37,249 nt of DNA. Origin: Sulfurimonas sp. (GTDB lineage Bacteria > Campylobacterota > Campylobacteria > Campylobacterales > Sulfurimonadaceae). Below are positions 6,791-15,293 of this stretch, one piece after another. Numbering within the stretch: the first letter of the stretch is position 1; each line of letters opens with the position of its first letter. Below the pieces are notes generated by a model. The model was not told where the DNA came from and made no database searches. It was given only the letters and a program-made list of their open reading frames with translations. The stretch spans positions 1-37,249 of the forward strand of contig JALWTK010000174.1 in the NCBI GenBank assembly GCA_027082875.1, written 5' to 3'. The position numbers were made by a program, and so were the translations under genes.

Positions 6791-8119
6791 ATGAAAAATA
6801 TTGTAATTAAATTTCTAGCACTTTTTATGCTTCTTAGCATGACAAGTCTATTTGCAAATGAGCATATGGCTACTTCTGTAGAAAAAGCTGATGCTACACA
6901 TAAAGAAGAGACATATAAAAGTAAATCATTCAGTGCAATGATAAGTGGTTTTTTAGCCTCGACAGGTGTTGTTGCATTGATAAATCCAGGTGATGAGTTA
7001 AATGCTAAGGGTGAACCAATGAGTACTTTTCACAAGGGTCTTGGTCGTGTGATTATGATTTTAGTAACGTTTTTCCTCTTTTGGTTAGCGATTGCTAGAG
7101 GTTTTGAACCACTTCTTTTACTGCCTATCGCCTTTGGTGGCTTACTTGCCAATATTCCTGTCGCAGGAATAGCTGGTGCACATGGTTTTTTAGGTGTTAT
7201 TTATCAGATGGGTCTTTCAAACGAAATGTTCCCAATTATCATCTTTATGGGTGTTGGTGCGATGACAGACTTCGGTCCACTTTTATCAAATCCTAAAACA
7301 GCACTCCTTGGAGGAGCTGCACAGTTTGGGATCTTTGGAACACTTGTAGGTGCAGTTGCACTCTCTCAAGCTGGTTTAGTAGACTTTACTCTACAACAAG
7401 CTTCAGCTATCTCTATCATTGGTGGAGCGGATGGTCCTACATCTATCTTTATCGCAACAAAGCTTGCTCCTGAACTTTTAGGTGCAATTGCTGTTGCTTC
7501 TTATAGTTATATGGCTATGGTTCCTATTATACAGCCTCCGATTATGAAGGCACTTACAACAGATGCCGAGCGTAAGATTAAGATGACGACACTTCGTCAT
7601 GTATCACGTTTAGAGAAATTAATTTTCCCTATTATGGTTCTTTCTCTCTCTATCTTAGTGCTTCCAGAATCTACACCACTTATTGGTGCATTTATGTTTG
7701 GTAACTTCTTAAAAGAGTCTGGTGTTGTTGAGCGTCTTAATGATACTCTTCAAAATGCTCTTATTAACATTACGACTATTTTCTTAGGTCTTGGTGTTGG
7801 AAGTAAACTAGCAGCAGATCAGTTCTTAGTTCCTGAAACTATGTTTATCATGGTTCTTGGTATTATTGCATTCTCTGTAGGTACTGCAGCTGGTGTATTG
7901 ATGGCAAAATTTATGAACCTTTTCCCTGGTCACAAGATCAATCCATTAATTGGTTCAGCTGGTGTATCAGCTGTTCCAATGGCCGCTCGTGTATCTAATA
8001 AAGTTGGTATGGAATATGACCGTACAAATATGCTTCTAATGCATGCTATGGGTCCAAATGTAGCGGGAGTAATTGGCTCAGCTGTAGCAGCCGGAGTTCT
8101 TATTTCTCTTTTTAAATAA
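6791..8119 (+). CDS. oadB: Oxaloacetate decarboxylase beta subunit (sodium pump)
   Basis: The integral-membrane subunit that decarboxylates carboxybiotin and exports Na+. 442 residues, 4 bases after oadA. An N-terminal hydrophobic segment (5-22, ending in SLFANE) looks like a signal or first TM. After a polar stretch, about ten TM segments begin near residue 87. Family signatures are present: [15 protein letters not shown] (Asp160) and [10 protein letters not shown] (Asp214), the region that contains the essential Asp in Klebsiella OadB, plus a C-terminal [11 protein letters not shown] and [15 protein letters not shown]. With OadG and OadA it would make a full primary Na+ pump. In an autotroph-like bacterium it may also run anaplerotically, but this is inference. 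Two hairpins follow the stop. Confidence 0.94.
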   Translation: MKNIVIKFLALFMLLSMTSLFANEHMATSVEKADATHKEETYKSKSFSAMISGFLASTGVVALINPGDELNAKGEPMSTFHKGLGRVIMILVTFFLFWLAIARGFEPLLLLPIAFGGLLANIPVAGIAGAHGFLGVIYQMGLSNEMFPIIIFMGVGAMTDFGPLLSNPKTALLGGAAQFGIFGTLVGAVALSQAGLVDFTLQQASAISIIGGADGPTSIFIATKLAPELLGAIAVASYSYMAMVPIIQPPIMKALTTDAERKIKMTTLRHVSRLEKLIFPIMVLSLSILVLPESTPLIGAFMFGNFLKESGVVERLNDTLQNALINITTIFLGLGVGSKLAADQFLVPETMFIMVLGIIAFSVGTAAGVLMAKFMNLFPGHKINPLIGSAGVSAVPMAARVSNKVGMEYDRTNMLLMHAMGPNVAGVIGSAVAAGVLISLFK

Positions 8120-8130
8120 GCAAACTTACA

Positions 8131-8154
8131 ATAACGGTGCAACCGCATCGTTAT
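8131..8154 (+). terminator. 10-bp hairpin after oadB
   Basis: ATAACGGTGC (8131-8140) pairs with GCATCGTTAT (8145-8154) around an AACC loop, with one G-U pair. It begins 11 bases past the oadB stop and is the likely 3' structure of the oad mRNA. There is no T-tract directly after it, so it may be a stability structure rather than a terminator. Confidence 0.55.
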
Positions 8155-8165
8155 GTATTCTTCTT

Positions 8166-8183
8166 GGAGTATGAAAATACTCC
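8166..8183. terminator. Second hairpin with a GAAA tetraloop, between oadB and cheV
   Basis: GGAGTAT (8166-8172) pairs perfectly with ATACTCC (8177-8183) around GAAA, a GNRA tetraloop. It lies 11 bases after the first hairpin and 61 bases before the cheV stop. It could serve both convergent transcripts. The following sequence is T-rich only from about 8187. Confidence 0.5.
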
Positions 8184-8243
8184 TCACTCTTTCAACATTT
8201 ATACATTTTATAAAAATTTTATTATTTAAAAATGAGGTATTGA

Positions 8244-9182
8244 CTATTTCATAACTGAAACAATCAATGGGATGACATTATGACTTTTAGTCTTATCTAT
8301 AAAAGCATCAGCACCTAGTACTTCTGCTTCGCGTTTATTGTTCTCTCCTGTCATTGAAGAGTTTACGATGATAGGAATATCTTTAGCAAAAGGATTAGCT
8401 TTAAGGGTTTTAATAACAGTAAAACCTGACATCTCAGGCATCTCAATATCTGTAATGATAGCAGGAATTTTTGAAGCATTCTCTCCTAGACTTACTATGT
8501 AGTCTACAAGTTTTTTTCCATTATCAAAGAGTTCTATATTAATATGTGCTTTTTCAAAAATTTGAATGAGATGGCGTTGTGCTGTTTTTGAGTCTTCTGC
8601 AATAAGTACTGTACCATTTTGAAGATTATCTGGAATAGTTATTTCTATAAGGTTAGCTGTATCTGCTTCTACATCTACCATCGCTTGAGGGATAACATCT
8701 GATAGAAGTTTCTCATAGTCTAGGATAAGACAGAGGCTACCATCTTCTAGTCTGGTATCATTCATTACAACACCATCTTCTTTAAGTCTATAGCTATCTG
8801 GTGCATGCATCTCATTCCAGTTTTTCTTTATAACTCTAAATGCGGACATGATACGAAGACCGATAATAACACCATTGAAATCACAAATAAGTATATTTGA
8901 TTTTTGAATATCTTCTCTTGAGAGGGTAGTCCCCAACCATGCAGGTAGATCAAGTATTGGGATTTGCAGTCCACGAAGTATTATACTCCCTTCTAAGAGT
9001 GGATGAGAAGAGGGGATTTGTGTTAAGTAATGGTTCTTTGACTCTACAACTTCACGTGTTTTAAAAACATTAATCGCATAATATGCTGAATCTTTTTTAT
9101 CATTAATTCTAAAAACTAAGAGTTGTAGTTCATTATTTTTTGCGAGGTTTGTTGCAGCATCGACATTATCTAGTACAGACAT
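8244..9182 (-). CDS. cheV: Chemotaxis coupling protein CheV (CheW-REC)
   Basis: A 312-residue two-domain protein. Residues about 15-165 form a CheW-like domain (YAINVFKTREVV, LRGLQIPILDLPAWLG, then GLRIMSAFRVIKK). A linker leads to a receiver domain (about 190-312) with acidic pocket Glu196/Asp197, phospho-acceptor Asp245 (IITDIEMPEMSG), Ser275/276 and Lys297 (FIDKTKS). All phosphorylation residues are intact. CheV couples chemoreceptors to CheA and acts as an adaptation or phosphate-sink element. Campylobacterota often carry several. The gene is a single unit with an AAAGGGA ribosome-binding site 6 bases from the ATG and a TATGAT box upstream. Confidence 0.93.
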   Translation of the reverse strand: MSVLDNVDAATNLAKNNELQLLVFRINDKKDSAYYAINVFKTREVVESKNHYLTQIPSSHPLLEGSIILRGLQIPILDLPAWLGTTLSREDIQKSNILICDFNGVIIGLRIMSAFRVIKKNWNEMHAPDSYRLKEDGVVMNDTRLEDGSLCLILDYEKLLSDVIPQAMVDVEADTANLIEITIPDNLQNGTVLIAEDSKTAQRHLIQIFEKAHINIELFDNGKKLVDYIVSLGENASKIPAIITDIEMPEMSGFTVIKTLKANPFAKDIPIIVNSSMTGENNKREAEVLGADAFIDKTKSHNVIPLIVSVMK

Positions 9183-9209
9183 TAAAATCCCTTTTTAATT
9201 TAATTATCT

Positions 9210-9215
9210 ATCATA
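9210..9215 (-). promoter_or_regulatory. Candidate -10 box of cheV
   Basis: TATGAT on the minus strand, 27 bases before the cheV ATG, leaving room for the AAAGGGA ribosome-binding site. No convincing -35. Confidence 0.35.
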
Positions 9216-9233
9216 ATAGCTAAAATAGAATGA

Positions 9234-9249
9234 AATATTCTTGAATATT
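9234..9249. promoter_or_regulatory. 7-bp inverted repeat between cheV and the adaptor operon
   Basis: AATATTC (9234-9240), a TT spacer, then GAATATT (9243-9249). The dyad lies about 52 bases before cheV and 50 bases before the adaptor-protein gene, between the divergent promoters. It is a possible dimeric regulator site, but it is AT-rich and short. Confidence 0.25.
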
Positions 9250-9298
9250 AATAATGAAATGTTAAAATAACTACATTACTATAAAGGTTACTATTATT

Positions 9299-10096
9299 AT
9301 GAAATCACTCTTACTCCTTTTTATTACTATGCTTTCACTTCAAGCAGATGTATACTACTCCAAAGTAGAACCCTATGAGACTCGTAAAATATCTTCAAAT
9401 GTTATGGGAGTGGTTACAGTTGCAAACGAAAATTTAATAGGACAAACTCTTATACATAGCTCTTTTATTGTGATAGATGCAAAACTAGACAGAGAAGAGT
9501 TAGGCTTCGTAACACAAAAGCTAGAGGACCTTAAAAGCACACTGGAAGTAAATAAGAAAATACTTGCTAATCTCAATGAAGCACTTGAAAAGAAACGTGT
9601 AAACTATGATCGAGTGAAAGAGTTGAAAATTAAATCTAGTGTAGAAAAAGATAGAGAATTTTATGATCTTGTGAGTAGTGAGAATGCACCACTTACAATA
9701 CAAAAAGAGATAAACTCTTTGAAAAATCAGATAGCGGATTTGAGTCTTAGAAAAGCGCAGCTTGAAAGAAGTATAGAAGATAAAAATCTTAAAGCAAAAG
9801 GTTTTAAACTCTACTCATTAGCAGTAAAAGTTGGTGAGGTTGTTACTAAAGGAACACCACTGGCTACTTTAGTTGATGAGAGCAGAGCTATACTTACTAT
9901 CTATCTTAATGAAGCGGATGTCTTAAACGCGAAGAGTAAGGTGATTTATATAGATAGTAAAAAAACTTCTTATAAAATTGATAGACTTTTAAATATTGCT
10001 GATAGCAAAAATATCTCTAAGTATAAGGCTCAAATCATTATAAAATCTCCAAAAATTTTCTCACAACTTGTAAAGGTAGAGTTAAGAGATGAATAA
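9299..10096 (+). CDS. Periplasmic membrane-fusion / HlyD-type adaptor protein
   Basis: A 265-residue secreted protein with an N-terminal signal peptide (LLLLFITMLSLQA-DVYYS, cleavage about 16). Two half-lipoyl segments (about 18-50 and 168-190, the latter LAVKVGEVVTKGTPLATLVD) flank a coiled-coil hairpin (about 70-165), followed by a beta-barrel region. That is the normal order for periplasmic adaptors, but it is shorter than most RND adaptors (about 370) because the membrane-proximal domain is short or absent. It would bridge an inner-membrane transporter and a TolC-type channel. A TolC-family gene is three genes downstream in the same operon, but no pump gene is. It overlaps the next gene by 8 bases. 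Confidence 0.75.
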   Translation: MKSLLLLFITMLSLQADVYYSKVEPYETRKISSNVMGVVTVANENLIGQTLIHSSFIVIDAKLDREELGFVTQKLEDLKSTLEVNKKILANLNEALEKKRVNYDRVKELKIKSSVEKDREFYDLVSSENAPLTIQKEINSLKNQIADLSLRKAQLERSIEDKNLKAKGFKLYSLAVKVGEVVTKGTPLATLVDESRAILTIYLNEADVLNAKSKVIYIDSKKTSYKIDRLLNIADSKNISKYKAQIIIKSPKIFSQLVKVELRDE

Positions 10097-11900
10097 GATA
10101 ACAGCATGTCCTCTTGACTGCTTTGATGCTTGCGAAGTTGAGTACAAGGATGGAAAATTAAAGGGAAAAAGTAGTGGACATACTCAAGGTTTTTTGTGTC
10201 CACATATGAATCATTTTAATAAATATGAACGCATCACGACTCCGAGATATAAGGGTGAAGAAATAAGCATGGATGATGCACTTTCTAAACTTAGAGACAT
10301 ACTCGATGCAAACTATAAGAGTGAAACTTTGTACTACAGAGGAAGTGGAAACTTTGGACTTATGCAGGAGGTTAATGATCACTTCTTTGCATCTGTTGGA
10401 GCTACTCTTACAAGTGGTACTCTTTGCGATGGAGCAGGTGAAGCAGGCATTATAGAGGGGCGTGGCTCAAATAAAAATATGCCAATATCTGAGATAGCTA
10501 AAAGTGAAGTTGTTGTCTTTTGGGGAAGAAATCCGCACACAACTTCAAGCCATCTTCTACCACTCATAAAAGATAAGACTATCATTGTTATAGATCCTGT
10601 TAAAACAAAGATAGCACAGATAGCAGATATACATTTGCAGATAAAACCACATACTGATATGTATTTAGCGATGATGTTAACACGTTTTTTACACATAAAC
10701 AATAGTTGTGATTATGAGTACTTAGAAGAGAAGGCAAGCGAGGCTGAAGAGTTTTATGAGCTGACTCAGACAGTCCGCATAAAGTCTATGCTTGAAAATA
10801 TGGGTATAACTCTTGGTCAAGTTGGGGATGTTTTAGCTCGTATTGAAGATAAAAGAGTTGCCTTTGTCTGTGGTGTTGGGATTCAAAAGTATAGAGATGG
10901 TTCGGATGTCCTTCGAGCTATAGATGCTATAGCTGTAACTCTTGGGCTTTTTGGTAAAGAAGGATGTGGAGTTGCTTATCTTGGTAATTCAAAAGAAGGC
11001 ATAGAATCGCCTTTTATGACAAAAGCAAAAAGAGTTTCCAAAGTTAACACAAAGTTTGATGAGTTTAAAACAGTGTTCATTCAAGGGGCAAATCCGCTAG
11101 AGCAGATGCCAAATTCTCAAAGAGTGCAAAATGCGATGCAATATACAGAGAATGTCATCTACTTTGGGCTTTATGAAAATGCAACAAGTAAGAGAGCTGA
11201 CCTTGTCATACCAGCGAAAACATTTTTAGAGAAAAATGATATTCGTACTTCTTATTCCCATAATGCAATGATGGAGATGCCAAAGGTGCAGGAGAGTGAG
11301 ATAGGAATAAGTGAGTATGACCTTGCTCACTTTCTATGTGAAAAGTATGAGATAGAGATAAAAACTGAAGAAGAGTATATAGAACACTTTAAAAGTTTTG
11401 CAAAAAGAGATGAGGATGGAAGCTTAGTTGTCACTGCAAGAGAGGATGTACCCTATTCGGATGGATTTGACACGGATGATAATGAGTTCGTATTTCTTGA
11501 AGAGATAGAGATAGATAGGTCAGCAAATAAAATAGTCCTCACAAAAAACAGACATAAGAAAAGAGAAAAGAGTAATGATTTTTATCTCTTAACGCCAAAA
11601 AGTGCCACAAGCCTAAACTCTCAGTTTAAACGCGAAGAGTCAGTTTATATGCATAGTGAGTCTGCTTATAGTGAGGGCGAGAATGTTATAGTGGCAAGTT
11701 CTGTAGGTAGTGTGACTTTGGCTGTAAAGCACAATGATGCTCTGCGGATGGATACAGTCTTAATATACAGTGGAACTAAGGGTGTCAATAATCTGACATC
11801 CTCAGAAGTTTCTTGGGAAGGTAATAGTGCTGCTTATCAAGAAGAAAAAGTTACAATACAATTAGAAAAAGAGATAGAAACAAAAGAGGAAAATTTATGA
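10089..11900 (+). CDS. Molybdopterin-dependent oxidoreductase (DMSO reductase family), substrate unknown
   Basis: A 603-residue protein with an N-terminal [4Fe-4S] motif, Cys7-x3-Cys11-x3-Cys15 and Cys37 (CPLDCFDAC, then GFLCPH). The molybdopterin-binding core shows VVFWGRNPHTTSSH, VIDPVKTKIAQIAD, then IKPHTDMYLAMML and FIQGANPLEQMPNS. Cys113 in SGTLCDGAGEAG sits where the family's Mo ligand (Cys, Sec or Ser) occurs. There is no Tat signal, so it is probably cytoplasmic. It is shorter than formate dehydrogenase or Nap (700-900 residues), with a reduced C-terminal dinucleotide-binding domain. No partner FeS or membrane subunit is nearby. The substrate cannot be read from sequence. It overlaps argD by 4 bases (ATGA). 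Confidence 0.85.
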   Translation: MNKITACPLDCFDACEVEYKDGKLKGKSSGHTQGFLCPHMNHFNKYERITTPRYKGEEISMDDALSKLRDILDANYKSETLYYRGSGNFGLMQEVNDHFFASVGATLTSGTLCDGAGEAGIIEGRGSNKNMPISEIAKSEVVVFWGRNPHTTSSHLLPLIKDKTIIVIDPVKTKIAQIADIHLQIKPHTDMYLAMMLTRFLHINNSCDYEYLEEKASEAEEFYELTQTVRIKSMLENMGITLGQVGDVLARIEDKRVAFVCGVGIQKYRDGSDVLRAIDAIAVTLGLFGKEGCGVAYLGNSKEGIESPFMTKAKRVSKVNTKFDEFKTVFIQGANPLEQMPNSQRVQNAMQYTENVIYFGLYENATSKRADLVIPAKTFLEKNDIRTSYSHNAMMEMPKVQESEIGISEYDLAHFLCEKYEIEIKTEEEYIEHFKSFAKRDEDGSLVVTAREDVPYSDGFDTDDNEFVFLEEIEIDRSANKIVLTKNRHKKREKSNDFYLLTPKSATSLNSQFKREESVYMHSESAYSEGENVIVASSVGSVTLAVKHNDALRMDTVLIYSGTKGVNNLTSSEVSWEGNSAAYQEEKVTIQLEKEIETKEENL

Positions 11901-13078
11901 ATACACAAGAGTTAGATAAAAAATATGTACTTCAGACTTATGGTCGTGGGGATGTTGAGTTTGTAAGTGGAAAAAATGCTACTTTAACAGATAGCGATGG
12001 GAAAAGGTATATTGACTTTACATCAGGTATAGGTGTGGTGAGTGTTGGACATGCAAACGAAAGGGTAAATGCAGCTATCTGTGAGCAGATTTCCAACATC
12101 ATTCATATCTCAAACCTTTATAATATCGCTCCACAGGCTAAGGCTGCCGAGGCAGTTGTTAAGGCAAGTGGCTATGATATGGCATGTTTCTTTGGAAATA
12201 GTGGTGCTGAGGCAAATGAAGGTGCGATAAAGATTGCTAGAAAGCATGGTGAACGTGATGGTGAGATCAAACGCTATAAAATCATCACACTGCAACACTC
12301 TTTTCATGGAAGAACAATTACAACCGTAAAAGCGACAGGGCAAGAGTCTATGCATAACTATTTTGGCCCATTTCCTGATGGCTTTGTTTATGCTGATAAT
12401 ATTGAGTCTATAGAGTCTCTACTTGATGACCATACAGCAGCAGTTATGATAGAACTCATTCAAGGTGAGGGTGGGGTAGAGCCACAAGATAAGATACAAG
12501 TGCAAGCACTTGAAAAACTTCTTAAATCAAAGCAAATTCCTCTCATCGTAGATGAAGTCCAAACTGGTGGATATAGAACTGGTGAGTTTACAGCTTCACA
12601 AGTCTATGGAATAACTCCAGAGATTATCACACTTGCAAAAGGTGTTGGTGGTGGTGTACCTGTTGGTATCGTGATGACTTCACTCAAAGATGTTCTTAGT
12701 GCTGGTGATCACGGTTCTACTTTTGGTGGAAACTATCTTAGCACTACAGCAGTATGTTCTGTAGTAGAGATTTTAAATGAGTTAAAACAGAGTGGTGAGC
12801 TAGAAAAAACATCTCTTTACTTCAACAAAGAACTAGAGAAGTTTTATAAAGCACATAAAAAGTTCTTTACTTCAAAAGTAGGTATCGGCATGATGTGTGG
12901 ACTTCGTGTTAAAGATGCAGATACTCTCTCTTCTATCATGCTAAACGCCAAAGAGAGTGGGGTTATGGTTCTTAAGGCTGGAAGAAATACTCTACGCTTT
13001 TTACCACCACTCACTATAACAAAAGAGGAAATAGATGAAGGTTTTACAGCTCTCAACTCTGCTATGTCTCGCGTTTAG
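11897..13078 (+). CDS. argD: Acetylornithine aminotransferase
   Basis: A class-III PLP aminotransferase of 393 residues, the normal ArgD length. It converts N-acetylglutamate semialdehyde and glutamate to N-acetylornithine and 2-oxoglutarate in arginine synthesis, and may also serve lysine synthesis as DapC. Signatures: FTSGIGVVSVGHAN, FFGNSGAEANEGAIKIAR (phosphate-binding), HSFHGRT (134-140), IVDEVQTG (Asp219, Glu220, Gln222) and the PLP Lys248 in LAKGVGGGVP. ArgD and related ornithine/GABA aminotransferases are hard to separate by eye, but length and motif spacing fit ArgD. It is embedded in an operon of otherwise unrelated genes. Its last 44 bases overlap the start of the TolC-family gene. 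Confidence 0.92.
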   Translation: MNTQELDKKYVLQTYGRGDVEFVSGKNATLTDSDGKRYIDFTSGIGVVSVGHANERVNAAICEQISNIIHISNLYNIAPQAKAAEAVVKASGYDMACFFGNSGAEANEGAIKIARKHGERDGEIKRYKIITLQHSFHGRTITTVKATGQESMHNYFGPFPDGFVYADNIESIESLLDDHTAAVMIELIQGEGGVEPQDKIQVQALEKLLKSKQIPLIVDEVQTGGYRTGEFTASQVYGITPEIITLAKGVGGGVPVGIVMTSLKDVLSAGDHGSTFGGNYLSTTAVCSVVEILNELKQSGELEKTSLYFNKELEKFYKAHKKFFTSKVGIGMMCGLRVKDADTLSSIMLNAKESGVMVLKAGRNTLRFLPPLTITKEEIDEGFTALNSAMSRV

Positions 13079-14261
13079 CACACTAACATTTGCAAATGAG
13101 AATAATAACACGCTAGACTCCTTTATCTCAGATCTCAAACGTAAGCAGTTTGAATATGACTATGGAAAAAATGAGGCTGAGAGTTCGAAGCTTCGTGACT
13201 CATGGATAGCACCACTGCAACTTAACTATAGCTATACAAGAAGTAAACCTTTTAGTGATGAGTTGACGAGTCAGAGTGCTGCTATTCGCATGGATCAGCC
13301 AATCTTTCAGAGTGGTGGTATCTACTACGGGATAAAGTTTGCCAATGCAAGTAGACTCTATACGAACTATACTATAGATGTTGCAAAACGCAAGATGATA
13401 AAAGATACAGTGAGTATTTTGATGCAGTTAAAACAGACAGCATTGAAAATAGAGGCACAAAAACTTCAAATAGAAAATTCCGAGATTAATCTAGCACAAA
13501 AAAAAGAGCAGTATCTTAATGGGCAATTAGACTCAGGATTTTTAGATAATGCTATTATTCAGAGAAATATTGTCATTCAAGCACTTTATGACATTGAGAC
13601 TGCACAAGAAAAACTTTTAAATAAGTTTAGTATTTTAAGTGATTTAGATCCAAGAGATACACAGGTTCCACATCTTGAACTTATTAATCTAGAGGACTTT
13701 TTAGCACATAATATTGTATTAAAACAAAAAAATGCTGAGATAAAGAAGAGTGAGTACAAAAAAGATATTACAGTAGCAAAGTATCTCCCCCGTGTGAATC
13801 TGACTGCTGGGTATAGTTGGAATAATACAGAGCAACAATTTGATGCAACATATCCAGCATTTAAAAATGATGCACAGTATTATGACTATGGTGTTCGTGT
13901 GAACATACCGATTGATCTCAATACATTTAGAGATATAGAGTCAGTGAAAATAGACTTCTTAAAGTCACAAGTAGTAGAAAAAGATAAAGAGCGTGAACTT
14001 AAAGCACTTTTTGAACAAGTTCTCAAAAATATAGAAAACTTCGATAAAAAAATAGCACTGAGTAACGACAACATAGAACTCTATACAAAACTTTCAGAAG
14101 ATACAAAAAAGCTTTTTAGTGCAGGATATAAAACAGAGTATGATGTGGATACTCTAAATAATTCTTTGAGGATTCAAGAACTGGACTCAAAGGTTTATGA
14201 AATAGATAAACAGTTAGAACTACTTAATCTTTATGAAATGTATGTTAACGAAGGAAAATAG
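13035..14261 (+). CDS. TolC-family outer-membrane channel protein
   Basis: A 408-residue outer-membrane efflux protein. Residues 1-20 are a signal peptide (LSTLLCLAFSTLTFA), so the early start inside argD is right, and AGAGGAA lies 5 bases before this ATG. The rest has two long-helix repeats typical of TolC: LQLNYSYTRSKPF, then coiled-coil stretches at about 130-190, and LPRVNLTAGYSWNN at about 260, then helices at about 310-400. The two beta segments (YSYTRS and TAGYSW) are in the expected positions of the barrel strands. It may pair with the adaptor encoded at 9299. No transporter gene is in the operon. Confidence 0.87.
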   Translation: MKVLQLSTLLCLAFSTLTFANENNNTLDSFISDLKRKQFEYDYGKNEAESSKLRDSWIAPLQLNYSYTRSKPFSDELTSQSAAIRMDQPIFQSGGIYYGIKFANASRLYTNYTIDVAKRKMIKDTVSILMQLKQTALKIEAQKLQIENSEINLAQKKEQYLNGQLDSGFLDNAIIQRNIVIQALYDIETAQEKLLNKFSILSDLDPRDTQVPHLELINLEDFLAHNIVLKQKNAEIKKSEYKKDITVAKYLPRVNLTAGYSWNNTEQQFDATYPAFKNDAQYYDYGVRVNIPIDLNTFRDIESVKIDFLKSQVVEKDKERELKALFEQVLKNIENFDKKIALSNDNIELYTKLSEDTKKLFSAGYKTEYDVDTLNNSLRIQELDSKVYEIDKQLELLNLYEMYVNEGK

Positions 14262-14263
14262 AT

Positions 14264-15271
14264 TTGAAATTTAGTAAGTATATGACAGAGTGGCTTTATG
14301 GTGAAGATGGATACTATGCGACTTATAAGAACATTGGAAAAGAGGGTGACTTCTATACTGCGGTAAGTACTAGTAAGTTTTTTGGTGGGACTATAGCAAA
14401 ACATATTATCTCTTTAGTGGATGAAGGATTTTTACAGTCAGATGCCACTATTTGTGAGATAGGAGCACACCATGGTTACTTCTTAGCGGATGTTTGTGAG
14501 TTTCTTTATACTTTACGACCTGAGCTACTTGAGAGTTTTAACTTTGTAATCATCGAGAGATTTGATGACCTGCAGAGAGAACAGAACAAGTATTTTGAAG
14601 AGAGCTTTGGTGATGCTGTACAACTTACTCACTACAAATCTCTGTGTGAGCTTCAATGTGAAAATGCTTTTTTCATAGCAAATGAAATCTTTGATGCTTT
14701 TCCTTGTGAACTCTACTTTAAAGGTAAAACAGCGAGAGTAGAAGGCCATAATGTAGAGTTCGATGTAGAAAATGAATGGGTAGAAGAGAAAGCTAAACTC
14801 TATGCAAAAGATCGTGGTGAAATAGCTCTTGGCTATGAAGAATTTGCTTTAGAAATGGTAAGTTCTGCAAAGAAGTTTGAGTTTATGAGCTTTGACTATG
14901 GAGAGATGGGAGCACGTCCTGACTTTTCTCTTCGTATCTATACAAAACACAAGGTCATTCCTTTTTTCATCCCAGAGGATAATGAAGACTATCAGCCAAG
15001 AGAAGAACTTTTTGCCAAGAGTGACATCACTTATGATGTAACTTTTGCGCATGTTAAAGATGCTTACGAAGAGGCTGGTGTGGCGTTTGTGGAGCTCAAG
15101 GCTCAGATGGTAGCACTTATAGATATGGGAATGTTAGATCTCTTAGAGATGCTAAAAGAGAATGTCGATGAGAAGATTTATCGCCAAGAGTTGGAAAAAG
15201 CAAAGATGCTTATTTTACCTGACTTTTTAGGTGAGCGTTTTAAGATGATTCGCTTCAGAAAAGAGAGCTAG
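14264..15271 (+). CDS. MidA/NDUFAF7-type SAM-dependent methyltransferase (DUF185)
   Basis: A 335-residue class-I methyltransferase of the MidA/NDUFAF7 family (Methyltransf_28). Signatures: GDFYTAVSTSKFFGG (28-42), SAM motif I CEIGAHHGYFLADV (64-77) and NEIFDAFP (140-147). Mitochondrial NDUFAF7 dimethylates an Arg of a complex I subunit; the role of the bacterial proteins is less clear. It starts with TTG at 14264, supported by AAGGAAAA 6-12 bases upstream. An in-frame ATG at 14282 would cut only six residues but has no such site. It is the last gene of the operon, 2 bases after the TolC-family gene. It converges on pilT. Confidence 0.85.
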   Translation: MKFSKYMTEWLYGEDGYYATYKNIGKEGDFYTAVSTSKFFGGTIAKHIISLVDEGFLQSDATICEIGAHHGYFLADVCEFLYTLRPELLESFNFVIIERFDDLQREQNKYFEESFGDAVQLTHYKSLCELQCENAFFIANEIFDAFPCELYFKGKTARVEGHNVEFDVENEWVEEKAKLYAKDRGEIALGYEEFALEMVSSAKKFEFMSFDYGEMGARPDFSLRIYTKHKVIPFFIPEDNEDYQPREELFAKSDITYDVTFAHVKDAYEEAGVAFVELKAQMVALIDMGMLDLLEMLKENVDEKIYRQELEKAKMLILPDFLGERFKMIRFRKES

Positions 15272-15273
15272 AA

Positions 15274-15293
15274 GAAAACTTTTAAAGGTTTTC
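15274..15293. terminator. Hairpin between the convergent methyltransferase gene and pilT
   Basis: GAAAAC (15274-15279) pairs with GTTTTC (15288-15293), and the stem may extend inward through a T-G and T-A pair to a 4-base loop. It overlaps the pilT stop codon. The flanks are only mildly T-rich, so its efficiency is uncertain. Confidence 0.4.

Noticed and set aside
10379..10702. 107-residue open frame on the minus strand
   Set aside because: Antisense shadow within the molybdopterin oxidoreductase, whose motifs are intact.
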